Source of the DNA: Rickettsiella sp.
GTDB lineage: Bacteria > Pseudomonadota > Gammaproteobacteria > Diplorickettsiales > Diplorickettsiaceae
Length of the DNA: 13,041 nucleotides
Reading direction: 5' to 3'
Assembly (NCBI GenBank): GCA_031119195.1
Contig: JAVHYG010000036.1
Coordinates: 373-13,413 of the forward strand
Position numbers and translations under genes: made by a program. The first letter of the stretch is position 1, and each line of letters starts with the position of its first letter. A model generated the notes under the pieces. That model saw only the letters and a program-made list of their open reading frames with translations. It made no database searches and was not told the DNA's origin. Positions 1 to 5,766 of this stretch are shown here, piece by piece.

Positions 1-435
1 CAAATGGGCAAGTCCGTAGAAATCCCTATTTACAACCATACACTTCATATTCGTGAACAACAAACACGCTGCGTAGGACCTCATTCTATCATTGTTTTAG
101 AGGGTATCTTACTTTTTGTTGAAATTGCTTTAAGAAAACTCATGAATATCAGCATTTATATGGATACCCCTCTTGATATTTGTTTAATACGGCGTATTAA
201 ACGTGATGTAATTGAGCGAGGTAGAGAAATGGAAGCCGTATTAACCCAATACCAAGAAACCGTTCGGCCGATGTATTCACAATTCATAGAGCCTTCCAAA
301 CATTATGCTGATATCATTGTGACTCGCGGTGGCGAAAATAGAATCGCCATTGAGCTGATCACAGCAAAAATACGAGAGTTATTAACTGATTTTAGTAAAA
401 AAAACCAAGGGGAAAGACATGGGTCTACTGGATAA
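1..435 (+). CDS. udk: Uridine kinase, 3' part (5' end outside window)
   Basis: Uridine kinase phosphorylates uridine and cytidine to UMP and CMP in the cytosolic pyrimidine salvage pathway. The reading frame is open from the first base, so the N-terminal part with the Walker A motif is missing; the Met at base 4 is internal. The visible 144 residues match the family's C-terminal two thirds: an ILEGILLF strand, then DTPLDICLIRRIKRD followed by ERGR, and a run ending RPMYSQFIEPSKHYADII, which helps form the nucleoside and phosphate sites. The C-terminal tail is ordinary. The stop lies 17 bases inside fabI, so the two genes are very likely co-transcribed and translationally coupled. Identity is confident from these motifs; only the missing start limits the call. 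Confidence 0.93.
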   Translation, partial: QMGKSVEIPIYNHTLHIREQQTRCVGPHSIIVLEGILLFVEIALRKLMNISIYMDTPLDICLIRRIKRDVIERGREMEAVLTQYQETVRPMYSQFIEPSKHYADIIVTRGGENRIAIELITAKIRELLTDFSKKNQGERHGSTG

Positions 436-1222
436 TAAACGTGCCTTAATCGTTGGATTAGCCAGCGATCGTTCGATTGCCTACGGAATCGCTGAAGCCA
501 TGCATCGCGAAGGCTGCACTTTAGCTTTCGCTTATCAGGGTGAAAAACTTAAAGAACGTGTTACTAAAATGGCTAAAAACGACTTTAACTCTGATCTCGT
601 GTTCTCGTGTGACGTCAGTAGTGACGCACAAATTGAAAATCTTTTTAAGGAATTAAACAAACATTGGGATAGTTTAGATATTTTAGTCCACTCCGTAGCT
701 TATGCTCCTAAAGATCAATTAGAGAATGATTACTTAGAATCTGTTAACCGAGAAGGGTTTAAAATTGCTCATGATATTAGTAGTTATAGTTTAGCAGGTC
801 TTGCTAAAGCCGCTTTTCCACTTATGGAAAATAGACCTGAAGGCGGCGCTATCCTTACCCTTAGTTATTTAGGTGCAGAAAAAGCATTACAAAACTACAA
901 TGTAATGGGATTAGCCAAAGCAAGCTTAGAAGCGAATGTTCGCTATCTCGCAAATAGTTTAGGTCCGAAAAAAATCCGTGTTAACGCGATTTCTGCTGGC
1001 CCTATTCGTACTTTAGCTGCTTCTGGAATCGCAGGTTTCAGAAAAATACTTGCTTATAATGAAGCCGTTACTCCCTTGCGCCAAAATACGACGACAGAAC
1101 AAGTCGGCAATACCGCTGCTTTTCTTTGTTCTAATTTAGCCTCGGGCATCACTGGCGAAATTATTCATGTCGATGGTGGTTTCCATGCGATCGTTAGCAT
1201 GACTGAAAATACATCTACGTAG
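419..1222 (+). CDS. fabI: Enoyl-[acyl-carrier-protein] reductase (NADH), FabI
   Basis: FabI catalyses the last step of each type II fatty-acid elongation cycle in the cytosol, reducing trans-2-enoyl-ACP with NADH. The 267-residue protein has the usual length. The cofactor motif GLASDRSIAYG is at about 13-23, the catalytic Tyr150, Tyr160 and Lys167 follow the Y-x9-Y-x6-K pattern inside LTLSYLGAEK..NYNVMGLAKAS, and the tail carries HVDGGF. A purine-rich AAGGGGAAA at about 406-414 supports the ATG at 419. The gene starts inside udk. One residue differs from E. coli in a well-known place: the Gly93 position in the VHSIGFAP loop is Ala94 here (VHSVAYAP). Ala also occurs naturally there in Gram-positive FabI. 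About 36 bases separate it from lolC, with no terminator seen. Confidence 0.97.
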   Translation: MGLLDNKRALIVGLASDRSIAYGIAEAMHREGCTLAFAYQGEKLKERVTKMAKNDFNSDLVFSCDVSSDAQIENLFKELNKHWDSLDILVHSVAYAPKDQLENDYLESVNREGFKIAHDISSYSLAGLAKAAFPLMENRPEGGAILTLSYLGAEKALQNYNVMGLAKASLEANVRYLANSLGPKKIRVNAISAGPIRTLAASGIAGFRKILAYNEAVTPLRQNTTTEQVGNTAAFLCSNLASGITGEIIHVDGGFHAIVSMTENTST

Positions 1223-1258
1223 CGTTTTTTATTACTTATATCTTTTAGGTATATCAAC

Positions 1259-2515
1259 GTGTTTCGTCCTATCGCTTTATATATTGGTTTACGTTACACC
1301 CGCGCCAAGAGGCGTAATCACTTTATTTCATTTATCTCGCTCACATCGATGATTGGAATCGCATTAGGTGTCATGGTGTTAATCACAGTTTTATCAGTAA
1401 TGAATGGTTTTGACGAAGAAATTCGTAGTCGTATTTTTAGCATGGCTACGCAAGTAGCAATAAGTTCTAACAACGGTCAAACGCTTTCTAACACAAAATC
1501 ATTAACACAAACCGTATTAAAACAACCCCACGTCATCGCGGTTGCACCTTTTGTCATGGGACAGGGTATGTTGATAAATCTAGGACAACCCCATCCTATT
1601 TTGTTGAGTGGCGTTAATCCCGAGCAAGAAAAAAAGGTTTCTGAAATACCTAGTAAAATTGTCGAAGGACATTTCATTTTGACGCCTGGACAATACGATA
1701 TTGTACTAGGTGAACAATTAGCAACGGAGTTAGGCATCAATATAGGTGATAAAGTCAATATTATCACACCCCGTGTGGCGCTAACGCCAGCGGGTATCAT
1801 GCCACGATTTAAGACATTTAGCGTGTCAGGTATTTTCCGCGTAGGACGTAGTTTCGGCTTTGAAAGTAATATGGCCTACATTGCCATACAAGATGCGCAA
1901 ACGCTTTTTGAATTAGGCACTGGCATTACTGGGTTACGTCTGAAATTAGATGATCTGTATGCAGCTCCAAAAGTTTCGCTGGCACTTTCTAAACAAATCC
2001 CCTCTAGCTATCAAATTACCGATTGGACCAGTACCTATGGAAGTTTGATGTATGCTATTTCTTTAGAAAAAAAAATGATGTTTTTTATTCTTCTCTTACT
2101 GATCGCTATTTCAGCTTTTAATTTAGTTTCCTCTTTAATGATGGTCGTGACGGATAAACAATCCGATATCGCTATTTTACGCACATTAGGCGCAACTCCA
2201 CGAACAATTTTAGGTATCTTTATGGTACAGGGGTGTATCATTGGTCTTGTAGGCACATTAATTGGATTAATTGCTGGACTGCTACTCGCATTCTATGCCG
2301 GTGATATTGTTAGTTTTTTAGAACATTCTGTCTTTCATACTGAAATTCTTGCTTCTAATGTCTATTTCTTTGTCGATAAATTACCATCAAAAATAGAAGG
2401 ACCAGATATTTTATATATTTGTATTGCTGCTTTAGGAATGAGTTTACTAGCGACCATTTATCCAGCATTAAAAGCAGCTAGAACAGCGCCGGCAGAGGCT
2501 TTACGTTATGAATAA
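1259..2515 (+). CDS. lolC: Lipoprotein-releasing ABC transporter permease, LolC/LolF type
   Basis: Inner-membrane permease that extracts mature outer-membrane lipoproteins and hands them to the periplasmic chaperone LolA, powered by LolD. The start is GTG at 1259, about 8 bases after TTTAGGT; it begins the conserved N-terminus FRPIALYIGLRYTRAKRRN. Four membrane segments lie at about 23-48, 272-298, 317-345 and 383-403, with a large periplasmic domain between the first two, as in the FtsX/MacB fold. Residues 171-187 (TPAGIMPRFKTF) correspond to the proline-bearing hook loop of LolC that docks LolA. The cytoplasmic coupling motif DIAILRTLGAT (303-313) and the C-terminal YPALKAARTAPAEALRYE are typical. 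The last 8 bases overlap lolD. No lolE follows, so this may be a LolF-like homodimeric permease; LolC versus LolF cannot be settled here. Confidence 0.9.
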   Translation: MFRPIALYIGLRYTRAKRRNHFISFISLTSMIGIALGVMVLITVLSVMNGFDEEIRSRIFSMATQVAISSNNGQTLSNTKSLTQTVLKQPHVIAVAPFVMGQGMLINLGQPHPILLSGVNPEQEKKVSEIPSKIVEGHFILTPGQYDIVLGEQLATELGINIGDKVNIITPRVALTPAGIMPRFKTFSVSGIFRVGRSFGFESNMAYIAIQDAQTLFELGTGITGLRLKLDDLYAAPKVSLALSKQIPSSYQITDWTSTYGSLMYAISLEKKMMFFILLLLIAISAFNLVSSLMMVVTDKQSDIAILRTLGATPRTILGIFMVQGCIIGLVGTLIGLIAGLLLAFYAGDIVSFLEHSVFHTEILASNVYFFVDKLPSKIEGPDILYICIAALGMSLLATIYPALKAARTAPAEALRYE

Positions 2516-3200
2516 TGAAAAATCTGTTCTTTCCTGTAAAAATTTGAGCAAAACTTTTCATGATGGTTCACTTTACGTCGAAGTACTAAAACCTATTAAT
2601 TTTTCAATACAATCTCGCGAAAGAATTGCTATTGTGGGCCCATCCGGCGCCGGAAAAAGTACATTACTCCATTTACTAGGGGGCCTGGATCAACCCAGCA
2701 CTGGTCAAGTTTTCTTAGCAAAACAAAATTTAGCGACACTTAGTGAAATTAAGCGCAGTCATTTAAGGAATCGTTATCTTGGATTTATCTATCAATTTCA
2801 CCATCTATTACCTGAATTCACTGTATTAGAAAATACTTGTATTCCATTATTATTAGCAAACATTAATCCTAAGATAGCCGAAAAAAAAGCATTATCGCTA
2901 CTCAAGAAAGTAGGACTGATTCCACGACAACATCATAAATTAGGCGAGCTTTCTGGCGGGGAACGTCAACGTACTGCAATTGTAAGAGCCTTAGTCAACG
3001 ATCCACTCTGTATATTGGCCGATGAACCCACGGGTAACTTAGATAGTCATACCGCTGAACAGGTTTATCAAACTTTGCTAGAATTAAATGACGAATTTAA
3101 TACGAGCCTTATTATTGTAACGCACGATCGAAGACTTGCTAGTCGTATGGATCGTGTATTACAAATGGAAGATGGAAAGTTAGTTACCATTACAGACTAA
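2508..3200 (+). CDS. lolD: Lipoprotein-releasing ABC transporter ATPase, LolD
   Basis: Cytoplasmic ATPase of the lipoprotein release complex. All nucleotide-binding motifs are intact in its 230 residues: Walker A GPSGAGKST (44-52), Q-loop with the LolD-type YQFHHLLPEF (95-104), signature LSGGERQR (148-155), Walker B CILADEP (168-174) with Glu173 as catalytic base, then TGNLD, and the switch His206 in VTHD. The ATG overlaps the end of the permease (ATGAATAA), a strong sign of coupled translation and of a shared complex. The HHLLPEF element is the most family-specific evidence, separating it from MacB and FtsE relatives. Transcription meets the minus-strand receiver gene about 86 bases downstream. 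Confidence 0.95.
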   Translation: MNNEKSVLSCKNLSKTFHDGSLYVEVLKPINFSIQSRERIAIVGPSGAGKSTLLHLLGGLDQPSTGQVFLAKQNLATLSEIKRSHLRNRYLGFIYQFHHLLPEFTVLENTCIPLLLANINPKIAEKKALSLLKKVGLIPRQHHKLGELSGGERQRTAIVRALVNDPLCILADEPTGNLDSHTAEQVYQTLLELNDEFNTSLIIVTHDRRLASRMDRVLQMEDGKLVTITD

Positions 3201-3264
3201 AAACTTGAGAATTTAATCAACAAATTTTGTAAATACAATCTCCTCACTTGGCCGCCCTATTAGC

Positions 3265-3282
3265 AATTATTTTAAAATAATT
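3265..3282. terminator. A/T-only palindrome between converging genes, possible weak bidirectional terminator
   Basis: AATTATTTTAAAATAATT is a perfect 18-base palindrome between lolD (+) and the receiver gene (-), followed on the plus strand by ATTTTTAA. Its location suits a shared transcription end, but the stem has no G-C pair and would be weak. It could be chance in A/T-rich DNA. Confidence 0.25.
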
Positions 3283-3286
3283 ATTT

Positions 3287-3760
3287 TTAAATAACGCCGT
3301 ATTTTTGTAAAATGGTTTTAAACTCGTGCCTCAAGATAGGCTTAATAAAAATAGCATCGATTTCCCTGGAAAAATATTTTTTATTTAAAGTAGATTCAAT
3401 CCAACTAGTAATAATTACAATAGGTGTTTTTTTATTAGCGCTACGTTCATCGTAACGAATCAAATCGATAAATGCTTCTCCTCGATGGTCGGGTAAACGC
3501 GCTTCCAAAAAAATCATTTCATACGGTTTAACCATCTTTTGTAAAGCCTCATTGGATGTCCCGGCCAATTCTACGAAACAACCAAATTTTTTTAGTATTG
3601 TTTCATTAACTTTTTGGCAAATCTTATTATCATCAATTGATAAAATCATAGGCGCCAAAGTTAGAGGATTTGTTTCCAAGGCTGAACATGGAATAGATGG
3701 AATTAACGTATCAAAATTAACTTCCGAATCTCTTGTAATTGATAATTTTAGTGGTGACAT
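3287..3760 (-). CDS. Stand-alone receiver-domain protein with Glu at the phospho-acceptor site
   Basis: A 157-residue protein that is almost only a response-regulator receiver domain, so it probably acts by protein contact. The acidic pair sits in ILSIDDN, the conserved Thr in IVIITSW, and the conserved Lys in DAIFIKP. The residue aligned with the phosphorylated Asp is Glu, in MIFLEARLPDHRG where LMDxxMPxxxG is usual. Glu at this place often imitates the phosphorylated state, so permanent activity is possible; this is inference. An upstream TTG would allow 170 residues, but the ATG at 3760 has AAGGA 8 bases before it, so I prefer the shorter form. About 35 N-terminal residues precede the domain and look unstructured. 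It lies 78 bases downstream of the LuxR-type gene on the same strand. The receiver fold is clear; its partner is unknown. Confidence 0.8.
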   Translation of the reverse strand: MSPLKLSITRDSEVNFDTLIPSIPCSALETNPLTLAPMILSIDDNKICQKVNETILKKFGCFVELAGTSNEALQKMVKPYEMIFLEARLPDHRGEAFIDLIRYDERSANKKTPIVIITSWIESTLNKKYFSREIDAIFIKPILRHEFKTILQKYGVI

Positions 3761-3768
3761 TATTATTT

Positions 3769-3773
3769 TCCTT
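3769..3773 (-). promoter_or_regulatory. Ribosome binding site deciding the receiver gene start
   Basis: AAGGA on the minus strand, 8 bases before the ATG at 3760. It favours that ATG over the in-frame TTG at 3799, which has no such site. Confidence 0.6.
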
Positions 3774-3838
3774 TGTATAATTGTTTTTATAAGACTCAAA
3801 GCTAAAAAACTTATTCAAAATGATATTCCGTTTTTAAA

Positions 3839-4201
3839 TTAGTCAACTTTTAAGTTATCCAATGGATATAAACACAAATAACCATAATGAATGCCTTTGA
3901 ATATAGCCTGAGCCATTGAACGGCAACCAAGCTTACCTAGAATATTATTACGCCAAGTTCTTACTGTAGAAACCTTTACATTCATTAATTTAGCTGAATC
4001 TTGAACAGTTTTTCCTTTTGCAGCTAATAATAAACAGGATGTTTCTCTTGGACTTAGCTTCTGAGGAAGAAAGTGTTCCTCCATAAAATTGTTTAAAAAT
4101 GATTCGACTATTTCAACTTGTACTTCAGTTGGGCTTTTATTACCCAATTTTTCTAATAATTCGAGGATTGTTCTGTTATTTTTTCTAAGTTCTTGTCTCA
4201 T
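3839..4201 (-). CDS. LuxR/GerE-type helix-turn-helix regulator without a sensory domain
   Basis: A 120-residue DNA-binding protein. Residues 1-46 are a short helical region (LRKNNRTILELLEKLG). Residues 49-104 form a LuxR-type HTH: LSPRETSCLLLAAKGKT, then the turn and recognition helix VQDSAKLMNVKVSTVRTWRNNI, then LGKLGCRSMAQAI. There is no receiver, autoinducer-binding or ATPase domain, unlike full-length LuxR or NarL regulators. A receiver protein is encoded just downstream on the same strand, so together they contain both halves of a NarL-type response regulator, in reversed order. AGGA lies about 10 bases upstream of the only good ATG, a loose Shine-Dalgarno. Target genes cannot be inferred. 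The domain call is firm; the role is not. Confidence 0.82.
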   Translation of the reverse strand: MRQELRKNNRTILELLEKLGNKSPTEVQVEIVESFLNNFMEEHFLPQKLSPRETSCLLLAAKGKTVQDSAKLMNVKVSTVRTWRNNILGKLGCRSMAQAIFKGIHYGYLCLYPLDNLKVD

Positions 4202-4333
4202 ATGGGAGTTATCCTAATAAAATTCACAGTTTTAACCATGAAATTCTGTCCGCTGACTCAGTTGATTTAAATTCAAGGGTTATAGATACTTTTTTAAACA
4301 AAACATTACGAAGCAATATCCTTTTTTACAAAA

Positions 4334-4350
4334 TGGATATAAACTATCCA
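4334..4350. repeat. Inverted repeat TGGATA-N5-TATCCA
   Basis: Perfect 6-base arms around TAAAC. It sits about 20 bases upstream of a perfect TATAAT on the plus strand, overlapping the place of a -35 element, and also upstream of the divergent LuxR-type gene. That is a suitable place for an operator. It is short enough to be chance. Confidence 0.3.
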
Positions 4351-4369
4351 CTCTTAGGAGGATATTAGC

Positions 4370-4375
4370 TATAAT
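4370..4375 (+). promoter_or_regulatory. Candidate -10 element (TATAAT)
   Basis: Perfect sigma-70 -10 hexamer on the plus strand, but with no good -35 hexamer 16-18 bases upstream and no extended TG. If used, transcription would begin near 4382, about 30 bases before the small ORF at 4411, and might run on to the HTH regulator at 4751. Confidence 0.3.
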
Positions 4376-4410
4376 AGGGTTTATACTCGACTATGTACCT
4401 AGGCTATTAG

Positions 4411-4545
4411 ATGGGATTAGTTAATGCAGTTTTTGCGAATGGATCTAGACTAAATTCTAAATACAATTTTGCAAAAGTTTACGTTATTTATTTTCTTCTA
4501 AACTATTTCTTTATTGACTTAAGTTCTCAAAGGATATTTATCTAA
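4411..4545 (+). CDS. Possible 44-residue small membrane protein
   Basis: A short open frame not resembling anything I recognise. TAGG lies 7 bases before the ATG and a perfect TATAAT lies about 35 bases upstream. The product has a polar N-terminal half and a hydrophobic stretch at about 23-36 (VYVIYFLLNYFFID) that could cross a membrane, then a polar end. It fills part of an otherwise empty gap between two regulator genes. Hydrophobic A/T-rich frames of this length arise easily by chance (TTT, ATT and TTA codons), so this is only a candidate. Confidence 0.22.
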   Translation: MGLVNAVFANGSRLNSKYNFAKVYVIYFLLNYFFIDLSSQRIFI

Positions 4546-4676
4546 TAATAGAAATACAAAAAATTTAATATTAACTAGATGTTACTTACTTAACGTTCTG
4601 GAACATCTCCAATAAATTTAAGCCAAACATGCAAGCTAACATAATCGTTCGAGTTATAAACTTTAATTCTTCTTTT

Positions 4677-4701
4677 AATCTCCTGTCTTTAAACAGAGAT
4701 T
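4677..4701. repeat. Imperfect inverted repeat upstream of the HTH regulator
   Basis: AATCTCCTGT and ACAGAGATT pair across CTTTAA, with one bulged C in the left arm. It could be an operator or a hairpin in the leader of the regulator gene at 4751. Confidence 0.35.
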
Positions 4702-4723
4702 ACAGTTTATCTAAACAGATATT
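4691..4723. promoter_or_regulatory. Direct repeat with 22-bp period, candidate operator of the HTH regulator
   Basis: AAACAGAGATT (4691-4701) and AAACAGATATT (4713-4723) agree in 10 of 11 bases and start 22 bases apart, about two helix turns, so both would face the same side of the DNA. They end 27 bases before the regulator's ATG. Repressors with this domain plan often control their own gene. Binding is inference. Confidence 0.35.
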
Positions 4724-4750
4724 TTATGTCAAATTTGGTAATTATTATTA

Positions 4751-5473
4751 ATGGAAAAAAAAATTAACAAACTCATTAAAGAAAAAAATAAAACTAACAT
4801 CCCTCTAACAATACAAGAACGCGCTCGTAGACTTAGGTTCTTACGTAAGATGGCACGCTTGTCAATGAAAGAATTTGCAGAACATTGCAATCTTGGGTTA
4901 ACCACTATCAATTATTGGGAACAAGGCTATAGCAGCATTACTGAACGTGGGGCAAAAAAAGTAAGTGAAGCAATGCGTGGAGAGGGTATTGAATGCTCTT
5001 CCATATGGCTGCTATCTGGATTAGGCGCCCCTCCTAAAATTACTGATCCAAGTAAGCTTTCAAAAATTAATTATTATGCCTTTGATCCCTCTGCACAAAC
5101 AATTCAGGAAGAAAACTCCAGTTATTTAAATGAAAAATTTAAAAAGGAACTTGAGTTATTTCAAACAATCCATCCTGAAAATTTGGTGTATTGTATTAAC
5201 GATGACGGTATGGTGCCACTTTATTGTAAAGGAGATATGGTCGCCGGAAAAAAACTGACTGGAGAGGATATGCAACTGGCTAATAGTATAGATTGCATTG
5301 TTGAAATCGAAAAAAATAAATTTGTTAGACGTGTTAGAATAGGCCACTCTACCAATGGCTTCGATCTTTATGTTATTAATTCGGAAGCTTCTTTAGAGTT
5401 TCCGCCTTTACGCAATGTAAAAATAAATAGTTTAGCGCCGATTATGCGAATTTGGAAACCTCTTAAATTCTAA
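4751..5473 (+). CDS. HTH regulator with S24 (LexA/CI-like) domain lacking the catalytic dyad
   Basis: A 240-residue repressor-like protein. Residues 20-82 form an XRE/Cro-CI HTH (RLRFLRKMARLSMKEFAEHC, then LGLTTINYWEQG). Residues about 143-237 resemble an S24 peptidase domain: VYCINDDGMVPLYCKGDMVAG matches the LexA/CI segment that normally reads GxSMxP..xxGD, and the basic segment FVRRVRIG occupies the place of the catalytic Lys. The nucleophile Ser is Gly153 and the Lys is Arg193 or Arg194, so RecA-stimulated self-cleavage is not expected. It probably acts as a dimeric DNA-binding protein released by another signal. No Shine-Dalgarno precedes the ATG; it is chosen because later Met codons would cut into the HTH. 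Its stop overlaps that of ftsB on the other strand. No phage genes surround it, so it looks resident. Confidence 0.8.
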   Translation: MEKKINKLIKEKNKTNIPLTIQERARRLRFLRKMARLSMKEFAEHCNLGLTTINYWEQGYSSITERGAKKVSEAMRGEGIECSSIWLLSGLGAPPKITDPSKLSKINYYAFDPSAQTIQEENSSYLNEKFKKELELFQTIHPENLVYCINDDGMVPLYCKGDMVAGKKLTGEDMQLANSIDCIVEIEKNKFVRRVRIGHSTNGFDLYVINSEASLEFPPLRNVKINSLAPIMRIWKPLKF

Positions 5474-5763
5474 TTTGATTTGTTTTTTTTGTCCTTATCT
5501 ACAATAAGATAAAATAATTCATTCGGTTTTATCATATTTAAATCATTACGCGCATGCGCCTCTAAGGCAGCTTTGCCTATTTTAAGGTCCTTGGTTTCTG
5601 CAACAAGTGTTTCATTTTGCTGACTCAACTTTAAATTTTCTTGGTTTTGCTTCACTATCGCTTGTTTTAGACGCTGGACTCGCCAAAGCCCATCAGATTG
5701 AAACCATAATTTATATTGAAGAATTAAAAAAAGAAGTGCTAAAACAAAAATAAAAGGTTTCAT
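5470..5763 (-). CDS. ftsB: Cell division protein FtsB
   Basis: Small bitopic inner-membrane protein that joins FtsL and FtsQ in the divisome. The 97 residues have the family's plan: a very short cytoplasmic N-terminus, one membrane segment at about 3-20 (FIFVLALLFLILQYKLWF), and a periplasmic coiled coil (about 28-60, VQRLKQAIVKQNQENLKLSQQN) followed by LEAHARNDLNMIKPNELFYLIV, where ARxxLxMIKPxExFY is the conserved FtsB end. It starts 3 bases after the eno stop, the classic eno-ftsB arrangement, so it is the last gene of the kdsA-eno-ftsB operon. ispD, often next, is absent. The stop codon lies within the convergent regulator's stop (CTAA shared). Confidence 0.94.
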   Translation of the reverse strand: MKPFIFVLALLFLILQYKLWFQSDGLWRVQRLKQAIVKQNQENLKLSQQNETLVAETKDLKIGKAALEAHARNDLNMIKPNELFYLIVDKDKKNKSN

Positions 5764-5766
5764 GAA

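Larger units (their letters stand above)
4202..4410. other. Intergenic region upstream of the LuxR-type gene
   Basis: This stretch should hold the minus-strand promoter of the LuxR-type and receiver genes; I see no convincing -35/-10 pair for it. On the plus strand it carries a TGGATA inverted repeat and a perfect TATAAT, listed separately. No RNA gene or long ORF is visible. Confidence 0.5.
4546..4750. other. Upstream region of the HTH/S24-like regulator, with repeats
   Basis: Contains a bulged hairpin (4677-4701), a direct repeat (4691-4723) and a small palindrome GTTTA-TC-TAAAC (4705-4716), all within 75 bases of the regulator start. No clear promoter pair is visible. Confidence 0.4.

Noticed and set aside
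1477..1800. 107-codon minus-strand frame inside the lolC-type gene
   Set aside because: It lies wholly within a well-supported gene on the other strand and has no recognisable motif.
3552..3842. 96-codon plus-strand frame across the receiver gene
   Set aside because: It overlaps the receiver domain, whose motifs are clear on the minus strand; the plus frame shows none.
4355..4361. Perfect TAGGAGG Shine-Dalgarno-like sequence on the plus strand
   Set aside because: No ATG, GTG or TTG lies at a workable distance downstream; the following bases instead contain the TATAAT.
4683..4696. CTGT-N6-ACAG resembling a LexA box
   Set aside because: The gammaproteobacterial LexA site has 8 bases between CTGT and ACAG; here there are 6, so SOS control is not supported.
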